Below are positions 9,225-17,140 of a DNA stretch of 46,061 bases, one piece after another (the first letter of the stretch is position 1; the number at the start of each line of letters is the position of its first letter). The DNA is from Bryobacteraceae bacterium (GTDB taxonomy: Bacteria; Acidobacteriota; Terriglobia; Bryobacterales; Bryobacteraceae): the NCBI GenBank assembly GCA_019187195.1, contig JABAQT010000020.1, positions 130,351 through 176,411 of the forward strand, in the 5' to 3' direction. The translations under genes were made by a program, and so were the position numbers. The notes under the pieces are model-generated. The model saw only the letters and a program-made list of their open reading frames with translations, had not been told where the DNA came from and made no database searches.

Positions 9225-9240
9225 TTCTGTCGACAGTGTA
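9225..9240 (+). promoter_or_regulatory. Palindromic operator, site 2
   Basis: TTCTGTCGACAGTGTA matches site 1 (41-55) over 15 of 15 bases; the palindromic core CTGTCGACAG is at 9227-9236. It lies in the 48 bp gap between the Gfo/Idh/MocA gene and the aldo/keto reductase start at 9261, the only real gap in the front half of the locus. It therefore probably controls a second promoter. No convincing -35/-10 pair was seen. Confidence 0.6.
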
Positions 9241-9260
9241 TCAGGTACGCCCTCATTGAG

Positions 9261-10202
9261 ATGCCCCTACTCGGCGCTGGAACCACCACCCTTGGACGCG
9301 AAGTCGGCGAAGACGATTCCTATCGCCTCCTCGACCGAGCCTACGAACTCGGCTTTCGCGTCTTCGATACGGCCGAAGCCTACGGCGGCGGCAACGCCCG
9401 CGCCTACCGCGCCAAAACACTCGGCATCGAAGACATCCGGGAAACCACCGGCCTCATGCACTCTTCGGAGATCATCCTCGGCCGCTGGATCCGCTCGCGC
9501 GGCGTCAGAGGTGAAATCACGCTGAAAACGAAAGTGTCGAGTGGCTTCACCGCCTCCGCCATCCGCCGCTCGCTCACCGCCAGCCTCGATCGTCTGCAAA
9601 CCGGTTCCGCCGATGTCTACTATCTTCATTCCATGCCCGCCGGCATCCCCCTGGAAGAGCCGCTGTCCGTGCTCACCGAAGAACAGCGGGGCGGACGCAT
9701 CGGCGGGATCGGGGTCAGCAACTTCTCCCTCGCTTCGCTCGAACTCGCGCGCTCCATTGCCCCGGGTGTTGCTTATTGCCAGAACGTCTACAATCTCGCC
9801 CTGCCGGAAGCCGAAGAGGACGTAATTCCCTATTGCCGCCGGAACGCGCTTTGCTTCGTTGCCTACAGCCCGCTCGGAGCCGGTTTCCTCACCGGCAAGT
9901 ACGGCGCGCGGGGGGAACAGTCACCCGCCGGAACACGTTTCGATGTCATCCCCGGCCACCGCGATGTCTACTTCCATGACTCCTGCTTCGATGCCCTGCG
10001 CCGTCTGGAGCAACTCTCCGCCGAAACGCGTATCCCCCAACACCTGCTGGCTCTCGCCTGGGTTTTCCGCCACCCGGACATTGGCATCGTCTTGATTGGC
10101 GCGACAAGACCGGACCATCTCGAAAACGCCATCGAAGCCTCCCGTCTGAGCCTCGATGACGGTTTCTGGAGCAGATTGGATCGCGCTCCAAAGGATCATT
10201 GA
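9261..10202 (+). CDS. Aldo/keto reductase
   Basis: This 313-residue NADPH-dependent (beta/alpha)8-barrel oxidoreductase reduces or oxidises carbonyl groups of sugars and aldehydes in known family members. The catalytic tetrad is visible: Asp36 and Tyr41 in FDTAEAYGGG, Lys91 in TLKTKV, and His123 in YYLHSM. A C-terminal cofactor-binding block IGIVLIGATRPDHLENAIEA is present. The start ATG at 9261 follows a weak TTGAG. It has its own operator-bearing upstream gap (site 2) and its stop is directly followed by the M81 gene. It is probably cytoplasmic and may interconvert an intermediate made by the neighbouring Gfo/Idh/MocA enzyme. The substrate cannot be predicted. Confidence 0.88.
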   Translation: MPLLGAGTTTLGREVGEDDSYRLLDRAYELGFRVFDTAEAYGGGNARAYRAKTLGIEDIRETTGLMHSSEIILGRWIRSRGVRGEITLKTKVSSGFTASAIRRSLTASLDRLQTGSADVYYLHSMPAGIPLEEPLSVLTEEQRGGRIGGIGVSNFSLASLELARSIAPGVAYCQNVYNLALPEAEEDVIPYCRRNALCFVAYSPLGAGFLTGKYGARGEQSPAGTRFDVIPGHRDVYFHDSCFDALRRLEQLSAETRIPQHLLALAWVFRHPDIGIVLIGATRPDHLENAIEASRLSLDDGFWSRLDRAPKDH

Positions 10203-11660
10203 ATGCGAATTGGTATTGCGGGTTTCCTCCACGAATCGAACACTTTCCTCCCCGCCGCGACGGCGCTCGAGGATTTTCAGAGCACCAGTTGGACCGAAGG
10301 CGCGCCTCTGCTCGAACGCTGGAGCGGCGCTCTTCATGAACTCGGCGGTCTGGTCGATGGCTGCGCCGAAAATGGTTTGACCGCCGTCCCGCTGCTTGCC
10401 ACCTATGCCGTCCCCAGTGGAACCATCGCCGCTTCCGCCTACGATGCCATCGCCGGGCGGTTGACCGCGCTTCTCCGCGAAGCTCTTCCGCTCGATGGCG
10501 TCCTGCTCGCGCTCCACGGAGCCACCGTCGCCGAAAACTTCCCCGACGCCGACGGAGAGATCACACGCCGCGTCCGCGAAATCGTGGGCCCTCGCGTTCC
10601 GGTCATTCTTACGCTGGACCTGCACGCCAATGTCTCGCGCGAGATGATCGTCAACACCGACGCCGCCGTCTTCTACCGCTCCAATCCGCACCTCGACCAG
10701 CGCCAGCGCGGACTCGAAGCCACCAGCCTGATGGCGCGCACCGTGCGCGGCGAGATCCGCCCCGTGCAGGCTCTCGAAACCCCGCCGTGGATCATCCCCA
10801 TCGACCGCCAATACACCGGCGAAGATCCGGCGCGCCTCCTCTATCAGGATGCCGCCCTCGCCCTCTCGAGGCCCGGCGTTCTCTCCACCAGCGTCGCCAT
10901 GGGCTTCTACTACGCCGACGTCGCCGAGATGGGCGCTTCCTTTCTCGCCGTAACGGATGGCGACCCCGCCCTCGCCCGCGAAACCGCCCGCTCGATGGCG
11001 CGGCGCGCCTGGGACCGGCGCCACTCGTTCCAAATCCAGTTGGTCTCTCCGCCGGACGCTGTCCGCCAGGCCGCCGCCGCTGACCGCACCCCTGTCGCAC
11101 TCTTCGATGTTGGTGATAACGTCGGCGGCGGCTCCTCGGCGAACTCCACGGTCCTGCTCGAAGAGATCATACGGCAGCGCGTGCCCAATTGCGCCGTCGT
11201 TCTCCACGATCCCGCCGCCGTTGCCGCCTGCCAGGCTGCCGGCGTCCGCCGCGAAGTCCGGTTGAACGCCGGAGGCGGAGCCGTGCCCATCACGGGCCGC
11301 GTCCGCACCCTCTCCGACGGGCTGTTTGTCGAACATGAAGTGCGCCATGGCGGCTGGGGCCGCAACGACCAGGGCATCACGGCCGTAGTCGAGACCGCGG
11401 ACGATACCACCATCGTGCTCACCACCCGCCGCATGGCGCCCATGAGCCTCCAGCAACTGCTGAGCCTCGGAATCCCCGTCGAACGCAAGAGAGCCATCGT
11501 CGTCAAAGGCGTGGTCGCCCCCCGTGCCGCCTACGCGCCCGTCTGCCCGCGAATCATCCTCGCCGACACACCTGGCGAAACCGCCGGCAACCCCGCCCAT
11601 TTCACCTACCGCCGCCGCCGGATTCCCATGTTCCCCCTCGAACCGGAGGCTGAGTATTAG
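10203..11660 (+). CDS. M81-family (MlrC-like) metallohydrolase
   Basis: This 485-residue protein is of the M81 family, named after MlrC, a zinc enzyme that cleaves linearised microcystin fragments. Conserved blocks are HESNTF (residues 10-15), LALHGAT, LDLHANVS (His141), NPHLDQRQRG and DVGDNVGGGS. The distribution of acidic and His residues fits a zinc site. The ATG abuts the aldo/keto reductase stop. Most environmental M81 proteins occur in catabolic clusters and have no proven substrate. Here it lies among sugar and deacylation enzymes, so it probably opens or deacylates a small amide or lactam-like intermediate rather than a toxin. No signal peptide is seen, so a cytoplasmic location is likely. 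Confidence 0.85.
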   Translation: MRIGIAGFLHESNTFLPAATALEDFQSTSWTEGAPLLERWSGALHELGGLVDGCAENGLTAVPLLATYAVPSGTIAASAYDAIAGRLTALLREALPLDGVLLALHGATVAENFPDADGEITRRVREIVGPRVPVILTLDLHANVSREMIVNTDAAVFYRSNPHLDQRQRGLEATSLMARTVRGEIRPVQALETPPWIIPIDRQYTGEDPARLLYQDAALALSRPGVLSTSVAMGFYYADVAEMGASFLAVTDGDPALARETARSMARRAWDRRHSFQIQLVSPPDAVRQAAAADRTPVALFDVGDNVGGGSSANSTVLLEEIIRQRVPNCAVVLHDPAAVAACQAAGVRREVRLNAGGGAVPITGRVRTLSDGLFVEHEVRHGGWGRNDQGITAVVETADDTTIVLTTRRMAPMSLQQLLSLGIPVERKRAIVVKGVVAPRAAYAPVCPRIILADTPGETAGNPAHFTYRRRRIPMFPLEPEAEY

Positions 11661-11667
11661 CCGCCGA

Positions 11668-11684
11668 CTCTCGACAGTATACAG
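11668..11684 (+). promoter_or_regulatory. Palindromic operator, site 3 (GntR autoregulation)
   Basis: CTCTCGACAGTATACAG shares CT-TCGACAGT-TA with sites 1 and 2, but has C for G at the third core position and runs into a GTATAC palindrome, a sequence common in operators of GntR/FCD regulators. It lies 19 bp before the GntR start, in the only gap between 10203 and 14643. Negative autoregulation is the likely role (inference). Confidence 0.5.
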
Positions 11685-11702
11685 AAATGGGAAAATAACA
11701 GA

Positions 11703-12410
11703 ATGAGCCGGAATCCCGTGTTTGCGCCCGTCCATCTGCCCACGCTCAAACACAACATCGCTGAGATCATCTCCGAGGCGATCTTTTCGGGAAAGATCAA
11801 GCCCGGCGAACGGCTCAACGAGAGTCAACTGGCGCGCGACCTCCACGTCAGCCGCGCGCCGATTCGCGAGGCGCTTCAGCAACTCGAGGAGCAGGGAATC
11901 ATCGTCAATCATCCCCGCCGCGGCATGTTCGTCGTCAACCTCGATGAGGAGGACGTGCAAAAGATCAAGAGCGTCCGCCTCGTGCTCGAAGCCGAGGCCA
12001 TGCGTCTCGCCCGCGCCAACTTCACCCCCGCCGCCCACGCCAGGCTCAACCAGATCCTCGACCGCATGGAACGCTCCGAAGGGGGACAGCCCAGTCTCCG
12101 CGTCAAGCTCGACTATGAATTCCACCGCGCCATCTGGGCGCTCACCGGAAACGAATACTTCGAGAAGACGCTGGCCGGGCTCGTCGTGCCCCTCTTCGCC
12201 TACAGCGTCATTCGCGCGATGAAGAGCGACAAAGTGCGCCACGTCATCTACTCGCACCGCCCGCTGATCGATTTCCTCGCCGGCAAGTCCGCCGAAACCA
12301 TCGAGGAACTCCTCGCCGATCACTTGAAAATCCCCTGGTCGCCGCCGGAGCGCTGCCCCAGCAACTCCGCGGCAGCGAAGAAGACCGAAAAGCGGAAAGC
12401 GAGATCGTGA
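11703..12410 (+). CDS. GntR-family transcriptional regulator, FadR/FCD subfamily
   Basis: This 235-residue protein has an N-terminal winged helix-turn-helix (residues 14-76; ISEAIFSGKIKPGERLNESQ, then the recognition region SRAPIREALQQLEEQGI) and a C-terminal FCD effector domain. The FCD metal/effector residues look intact: Asp137 and His141 in LDYEFHRAIW, His185 in YSHRPLIDFL and His207 in ADHL. FCD regulators sense carboxylic acids, often sugar acids; NanR (sialic acid) and UxuR belong here. Three related palindromes at 41-55, 9225-9240 and 11668-11684 are candidate binding sites, implying that it represses the whole locus until a pathway intermediate appears. The C-terminal tail is Lys/Arg-rich. 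It overlaps the kelch gene through GTGA. Confidence 0.9.
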   Translation: MSRNPVFAPVHLPTLKHNIAEIISEAIFSGKIKPGERLNESQLARDLHVSRAPIREALQQLEEQGIIVNHPRRGMFVVNLDEEDVQKIKSVRLVLEAEAMRLARANFTPAAHARLNQILDRMERSEGGQPSLRVKLDYEFHRAIWALTGNEYFEKTLAGLVVPLFAYSVIRAMKSDKVRHVIYSHRPLIDFLAGKSAETIEELLADHLKIPWSPPERCPSNSAAAKKTEKRKARS

Positions 12411-13318
12411 TTTTCCTGATGGCTTCCCTTGTCCTTCATCCCACATGGAACGCCCGCGCTCCACTGCCGGAACCGCGCGCGGCTCTGATTCTCGCGGCCG
12501 TTGACGGAAAACTGCTCGCCGCCGGTGGAACCTGGTGGAACGGAAACCGGAAAATGTGGAGCCGCCGCGCGGATTTCTTCGACCCCGTGAGCAACCGCTG
12601 GCTGCCCGCCCCGCCCCTGCCCGCCCCGCGCGCCGATTCGGCGGTAGCCGTCCTCGATGGCAATGTCTACGTGCTCGGCGGCTCCTCGGATGGCGAAGCG
12701 CTCGATGATGTTCTCGTGCTTCGCAACGGCTCATGGGAGCCGAGGCCGGAAATGCGGTTGCCCGGCAGGCGCTCCTATGCGAACGCCGCCGTGTGGAAAA
12801 ACAAACTCTACCTCTTTGGAGGCATGGAAAAGGCCGGCGATTTGCAAACGATCCGCGACAACGTCTGGATCTGGGAGGACGGCCGCTGGAGGCTCATTTC
12901 CACCATCCCGTCCCCGGCGCGCGGCAACTATGCGTTCGCCGTGGACGGAAACGCGGCCTGCTTCTTCGGCGGCGTCACCGCGGCCGCCGGCGGGTTTCAC
13001 AACCTCGGTGAAGCCCTCGCCTACAGCATGGAGACCAGCGAGTGGCGGGCGTTGCCCTCCGTTCCACAGGCAAACCGCGCCTGGGCAGCCGTGCCGATTC
13101 GAGGCGGAATCCTTCTGCTGGGCGGCTATACCACCGGTTTTTCCGCCGCTATTTACAGCTTCGATCCCATCTCCGGCAACTACGCGTTTGCCGGCGAACT
13201 GCCTCAGGGCCTCGCCGATACGCGCTACGTCCGGATTGGTGAAAAAATCTATGTGACCGGAGGCGAATCGGGTATGAAGATCCGCTCCGGCAATACGTGG
13301 GAAGGAGTTATCCCTTGA
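12407..13318 (+). CDS. Kelch-repeat beta-propeller protein (NanM-like)
   Basis: This 303-residue protein consists almost entirely of about six kelch repeats, with the hallmark Gly-Gly pairs (LLAAGG, VYVLGGSSDG, LYLFGG, CFFGGVT, ILLLGGYTTG, IYVTGGESG). Its length and repeat number resemble N-acetylneuraminate mutarotase NanM. The start is the GTG at 12407 overlapping the GntR stop (GTGA); an in-frame ATG lies at 12419. No signal peptide is evident with either start, whereas E. coli NanM is periplasmic, so the cellular site may differ. In this operon a sugar epimerase or mutarotase role is the best guess. Kelch proteins can also be binding modules, so the enzyme assignment is tentative. Confidence 0.75.
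   Translation: MIFLMASLVLHPTWNARAPLPEPRAALILAAVDGKLLAAGGTWWNGNRKMWSRRADFFDPVSNRWLPAPPLPAPRADSAVAVLDGNVYVLGGSSDGEALDDVLVLRNGSWEPRPEMRLPGRRSYANAAVWKNKLYLFGGMEKAGDLQTIRDNVWIWEDGRWRLISTIPSPARGNYAFAVDGNAACFFGGVTAAAGGFHNLGEALAYSMETSEWRALPSVPQANRAWAAVPIRGGILLLGGYTTGFSAAIYSFDPISGNYAFAGELPQGLADTRYVRIGEKIYVTGGESGMKIRSGNTWEGVIP
13302..13307 (+). promoter_or_regulatory. Shine-Dalgarno that fixes a TTG start
   Basis: AAGGAG lies 7 nt before the TTG at 13315, inside the end of the kelch gene. This strong site supports TTG as the start of the aminotransferase gene rather than the in-frame GTG at 13297, which lies upstream of the ribosome-binding site. Confidence 0.65.
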
Positions 13319-14643
13319 CACAGACGCTCTTTCAGGCCGCTCAACGCGAGGCGCGGTTCCGCGCGCGCACCCAGGGCTCTTTCGCGCGCTACCAGCGCGC
13401 CGTTCAATCGCTCGCCGGCGGCGTTTCCACCTCGTTGCGGCGCAGCGCGCGGCCCTATCCGCTCTACTTCGCGCGCGGCGGCGGCTCCGAGGCCATCGAC
13501 GTCGACGGCAACCGCTACATCGACTACGGACTCGCCTGGGGACCGCTGATCCTCGGCCACTGCCACCCCGCCGTCGTCGAGGCCGCCTCGAGAGCGCTCG
13601 CCGCCGGGGCCACCTACGGCGCGCAACACGATCTTGAATTTGAAGTCGCCGAAATGATTCAGCGCGCCGTACCCTGCGCCGGACTCGTGTGCTTCGCCAA
13701 CAGCGGCACGGAAATCGTTCAGGTGGCCTTGCGCCTCGCCCGCGGCGTTACCGGACGTTCGCTCCACCTGAAGTTTGAAGGACACTACCACGGCTGGGAT
13801 GACAGCGTCCTCGTAAGCTACCGCTCCTCCATCCCGCAACTTGAAGCCGCCACGCCCCAACCCGTCCCCACGGGTTTGGGCCAGCGTTCGCGAAGCGGCG
13901 CCGTGGTCGCCCGGTGGAATCATCGCGAAAGCGTGGAAGCGGCCTTTTCCTTGCATGACGGCGAGATCGCCGCCATCATCTGCGAGCCTCTGCTGTGCAA
14001 CAGCGGGTGCATCCCGCCCGAACCCGGATTCCTCGAATTTCTGCGCGAAACCGCCACCAGGCACGGAGCATTGCTCATCTTCGATGAAGTGATCACGGGC
14101 TTCCGGCTCTCACTTGGCGGAGCCCAGCAGCACTACGGCGTCACCCCCGATCTCGCCACGTTCGCCAAAGCCGTGGGCGGCGGACTGCCGCTGAGCGTGC
14201 TCGCCGGCAGGCGCGAATTCATGGATTGGATTGCCGATGGCCGCGTCGTTCACGCCGGAACGCTGAACGGCAACCCCGTGGCGCTCGGCGCGGCCAGGGC
14301 CACTCTCGGCGTGCTCGCGGAAAATGACGGCGCGGTGTACAGCGGAATGTGGGCCCGCGGGGAAGCGCTGCGCGAAGGCATTGCCGCCGCGCTGCGCCGG
14401 GCCGGCTTTCCAGTGCAAACCTCGGGTGGCGGTCCCGTGTTTCAGGTGAGCTTCCAGCCTTCTCCCGCGCGGGAGTATCGAGACACCCTGGCGGCGGACA
14501 AAGCGATCTATTCGGACTTCGCCATGGCGCTGCTCGATGAGGGTGTGATGGTGCTGCCCGATGGGCGCTGGTACGTATCGGCCGCGCACACCGATTCCGA
14601 TGTCGAGCGGACGCTGGCGGCCGTACGCGCCGCCGCCGGCTAA
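13315..14643 (+). CDS. Class III aminotransferase, glutamate-1-semialdehyde aminomutase-like
   Basis: This is a PLP-dependent fold-type I enzyme of about 442 residues. Visible family blocks are the substrate-loop DVDGNRYIDYGLAWGPLILG, the PLP-phosphate block FANSGTE, the aromatic block FEGHYHGWDD, the cofactor Asp in IFDEVITGFRL, and the Schiff-base lysine (Lys285) in TFAKAVGGGLP. Sequence style is HemL-like, but the gene lies at the end of a catabolic operon and not with haem genes. A transaminase or aminomutase acting on an amino sugar acid or omega-amino acid is therefore more likely than tetrapyrrole synthesis. The start is TTG in a TTGA overlap with the kelch gene, chosen because of AAGGAG 7 nt upstream. 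An intrinsic terminator follows. Confidence 0.85.
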   Translation: MTQTLFQAAQREARFRARTQGSFARYQRAVQSLAGGVSTSLRRSARPYPLYFARGGGSEAIDVDGNRYIDYGLAWGPLILGHCHPAVVEAASRALAAGATYGAQHDLEFEVAEMIQRAVPCAGLVCFANSGTEIVQVALRLARGVTGRSLHLKFEGHYHGWDDSVLVSYRSSIPQLEAATPQPVPTGLGQRSRSGAVVARWNHRESVEAAFSLHDGEIAAIICEPLLCNSGCIPPEPGFLEFLRETATRHGALLIFDEVITGFRLSLGGAQQHYGVTPDLATFAKAVGGGLPLSVLAGRREFMDWIADGRVVHAGTLNGNPVALGAARATLGVLAENDGAVYSGMWARGEALREGIAAALRRAGFPVQTSGGGPVFQVSFQPSPAREYRDTLAADKAIYSDFAMALLDEGVMVLPDGRWYVSAAHTDSDVERTLAAVRAAAG

Positions 14644-14671
14644 GGGATGAGGCCACGCCCCTGGGCGATTG

Positions 14672-14695
14672 ACCTTAGCCGCGGCCAAGGTTTTT
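14672..14695 (+). terminator. Rho-independent terminator of the catabolic locus
   Basis: ACCTTAGCCGCGGCCAAGGT forms a hairpin with arms ACCTT/AAGGT, one A-C mismatch and a GC-rich inner stem, directly followed by TTTTT (14691-14695). It ends the plus-strand operon 28 bp after the aminotransferase stop. Confidence 0.7.
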
Positions 14696-14756
14696 CCGCC
14701 ATCTTTTGAGCCTCGCTTCCTATTGGCGGGCGGCCGGAAATAGACGAATAACAGGT

Positions 14757-15452
14757 ATGAGGGGCCGTCTTCGTATCTCTTTTCTGTTGTGGGCGTGCGC
14801 GTCCACGCTGCCCGCGGCAGAGATCGAGGGCACGGTGGTCATTCAGCGCAAGCTCACCAGGCGCAGGGTGACCGCTCCTCTAAGCGCCTATCAGCGCGGT
14901 GTCGCCGTTGAATTGAAGGAGGACGCCCCTTCCAACGACCTGGCGTTCGAGCGCCAGCGCGTCGTGATCTATCTCGAGGGCCGCCGCCCGCCGGAGCCTG
15001 TCACCTTCACCATGGATCAGAAAAACCGCCGCTTCGTTCCCGACACTCTGGTGGTTCCCGCCGGTTCCACCGTTTCGTTCCCCAATCTCGATCCCATCTT
15101 TCACAACGTCTTTTCCCTTTCGAAGCCGAAATCTTTTGATCTCGGCAACTATCCGCGCAACCAGACGCGCACCGTGCAATTCCCGAAACCCGGGATTGTG
15201 TTCGTCAACTGCCATCTTCACCCCAACATGGGGGCGGTTATCGTCGTTACGCCTAATCAATGGAGCACGAAAGCCGCCGCGGATGGAGCCTTCCGCCTTA
15301 CCGGCGTTCCGCCGGGCAACTACACCGTCGTCGCCTGGCACAAAGCAGCGGGTTTTTTCCGTAAGCAGTTGCAGGTGACCGGGCAGCACGCCGCCACCAT
15401 CCAATTCCAAATCCCCCTCGCCGGGGATGGCTCCGTACTCGCCCAAAGGTGA
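14757..15452 (+). CDS. Secreted cupredoxin with C-terminal carboxypeptidase-regulatory-like domain
   Basis: This 231-residue protein has a signal peptide (residues 1-21, cleaved near LPAAE), a plastocyanin-like cupredoxin domain (about 85-165) and a short transthyretin-like/carboxypeptidase-regulatory domain (about 168-210; AAADGAFRLTGVPPGNYTVV). Type-1 copper ligands are apparent: His116 in FHNVF, then Cys152, His155 and Met158 in NCHLHPNM. It should bind one copper ion and transfer electrons or hold copper in the periplasm. I chose the ATG at 14757 because it opens a good leader; a TTG at 14706 would add 17 residues before it. Its stop overlaps a GTG start region (GTGA) of the HD-GYP gene, so the two are coupled. 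Such proteins are often mislabelled methylamine-utilisation proteins. Confidence 0.82.
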   Translation: MRGRLRISFLLWACASTLPAAEIEGTVVIQRKLTRRRVTAPLSAYQRGVAVELKEDAPSNDLAFERQRVVIYLEGRRPPEPVTFTMDQKNRRFVPDTLVVPAGSTVSFPNLDPIFHNVFSLSKPKSFDLGNYPRNQTRTVQFPKPGIVFVNCHLHPNMGAVIVVTPNQWSTKAAADGAFRLTGVPPGNYTVVAWHKAAGFFRKQLQVTGQHAATIQFQIPLAGDGSVLAQR

Positions 15453-15454
15453 GC

Positions 15455-17140
15455 ATGCGCCTTTCCACCCGCACCTTTCTACTCTCCTTTCTCCCCTTCT
15501 CCCTGCTCCTGCTTGGGAGCTTCTGGGCCATTCAGCAGACTGTCGCCTGGGCCGTTCGCGACGGGCTGCTCTCTTCGCTGCGCCAGACCCACGCCTCGAT
15601 TGCCCGCATTCGCGCGCGCGGCGAGTTGCACAACCGCCGCTTCCTGCGCGTCCTCAGCGAAAACCCCAGCCTTAAAGCCGGCCTCCAGTTGCTTCTGGCC
15701 GAGCCGTCGAGCTCCACGGCGCGCCTTACGGTCGAGGACCAACTGAGGGAGATCTGTGAGAACCTCGGCTTCGACTTCCTTCTCGTGTCGAATCCGCGAG
15801 GCTCCGCGCTTGCCGGCGTCATTCGAAAGGGAGATGGCTTCGTCCCGATGGACGAGGCCGGAACGGCCGCCGCCGGGCACGGATTCGCCAGCATCAACGG
15901 CAACACCTATCAAGTCGCCTCCACTCCCATCGACCAGGGAGAGGAGAATCTCGGCGCGCTCTCGGTGGGTGAACAGTTCGATTTCTCCGAGTTCAGCACG
16001 CCCGCCGTTCTTACGCGGAACGGGCGCGTGCTTCAATCGAGTCTGCGCGGCGCGTCCGCATCGGAGGTGGAGTCCGCCCTCAAGAGCTGCAGCGGCCGGG
16101 AGGAATGCGAAGTCCGCATCGGGAACGAGGTCTACATCTCGCTCCCCATGAACAGTCTCGAGCTCGGCGGCGGATACCTGCTGCGGAGTCTGCAAAATGC
16201 CGATCGCGCCAGCGCCCCCGTGCAGGCAATCCTGCGCAATGTCTTTCTCGTTGCCGGCATCGGCGCGCTGCTGGCCGCCCTCGTAGTCAGCTATCTCTCG
16301 TCGCGCTCCATTGTCCGGCCTATCGCCGCCTTCGTCTCCCATCTCAAGCGCAGCGAACAAACCGGACTGCTGCCCGTGTTCGAAGCGCGCCCGGCGTCCA
16401 TCCAGGAGATTCGCGACCTCACCACCAGCTTCAATCAGGCCGCCGGGGCGATTCGCGACGGGCACAACCGGCTGCATCATGCCTATGTCGAATTCACCAC
16501 CTCGCTCGCCAATGCTCTCGACGCGCGGGATCACTACACGGCGGGCCATAGCCGCCGCGTCAGCGAGTATTCCTGCGCCGTTGCCCAGGCCGTGCAAGCC
16601 GGCGGGGAACAACTCGAGCGCGTTCGCGTCGGCGCCCTGCTGCACGACATAGGCAAGATCGGCATCGCGGATGCTGTCCTGCAAAAGCCCGGCAAACTCA
16701 CCGCCGCGGAGTTCGCGATCATCCAGCAGCACCCTACTATCGGGCGCCGCATTCTCGAAGCCGTCCAGGGCTTCCAGCCCTACCTCGACGCGGTGGAACT
16801 CCATCACGAGAACTGGGACGGCAGCGGCTATCCGCACGGCCGGAAGGGCACGGAGACCCCGCTCGATGCCCGCATCATTCATGTGGCGGACGCTTATGAC
16901 GCCATGACTTCCGACCGGCCTTACCGCAAAGGCATGAGCCACCAGCAGGCTATCGCCGTGCTCGAGCAAAACGCCGGGACGCAGTTCGATGCTGAAATCG
17001 TGGCGGTGTTCGCCCAACTGCCGGGGCTCGGGCGCCACCCGCTTCGAGCGCCGGCTGTCGAAACCGCATCCATCCAAAAGCTGGCCGAGGCGGTGGGCGA
17101 AACCTCCACGCGCGTGCCCCCAACAACCGCCACGCCATGA
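15455..17140 (+). CDS. Membrane HD-GYP cyclic-di-GMP phosphodiesterase with HAMP and periplasmic sensor
   Basis: This 561-residue protein has a first membrane helix at about 7-29, a periplasmic sensor region of about 230 residues with no recognised family, a second helix around 260-282, a HAMP domain (about 283-335) and an HD-GYP domain. Catalytic residues are intact: HDIGKIG with His397-Asp398, the HH pair at 450-451 and GYP at 458-460. It should hydrolyse cyclic di-GMP in the cytoplasm in response to a periplasmic signal. ATG 15455 follows AAGGTGA at 5 nt; the GTG at 15449 is an alternative. It lies between a secreted cupredoxin and an outer-membrane barrel protein in one operon, suggesting that the sensor region reads copper, redox state or electron-acceptor status (inference). 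Confidence 0.88.
   Translation: MRLSTRTFLLSFLPFSLLLLGSFWAIQQTVAWAVRDGLLSSLRQTHASIARIRARGELHNRRFLRVLSENPSLKAGLQLLLAEPSSSTARLTVEDQLREICENLGFDFLLVSNPRGSALAGVIRKGDGFVPMDEAGTAAAGHGFASINGNTYQVASTPIDQGEENLGALSVGEQFDFSEFSTPAVLTRNGRVLQSSLRGASASEVESALKSCSGREECEVRIGNEVYISLPMNSLELGGGYLLRSLQNADRASAPVQAILRNVFLVAGIGALLAALVVSYLSSRSIVRPIAAFVSHLKRSEQTGLLPVFEARPASIQEIRDLTTSFNQAAGAIRDGHNRLHHAYVEFTTSLANALDARDHYTAGHSRRVSEYSCAVAQAVQAGGEQLERVRVGALLHDIGKIGIADAVLQKPGKLTAAEFAIIQQHPTIGRRILEAVQGFQPYLDAVELHHENWDGSGYPHGRKGTETPLDARIIHVADAYDAMTSDRPYRKGMSHQQAIAVLEQNAGTQFDAEIVAVFAQLPGLGRHPLRAPAVETASIQKLAEAVGETSTRVPPTTATP

Noticed and set aside
9921..12734. Minus-strand open frame of 937 codons opposite AKR, M81 and GntR genes
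   Set aside because: The plus-strand genes have clear catalytic motifs; the antisense translation has no recognisable fold and spans several genes.
13297..13314. GTG 13297 as start of the aminotransferase
   Set aside because: It lies upstream of the only good Shine-Dalgarno (13302-13307); TTG 13315 has the right 7 nt spacing.
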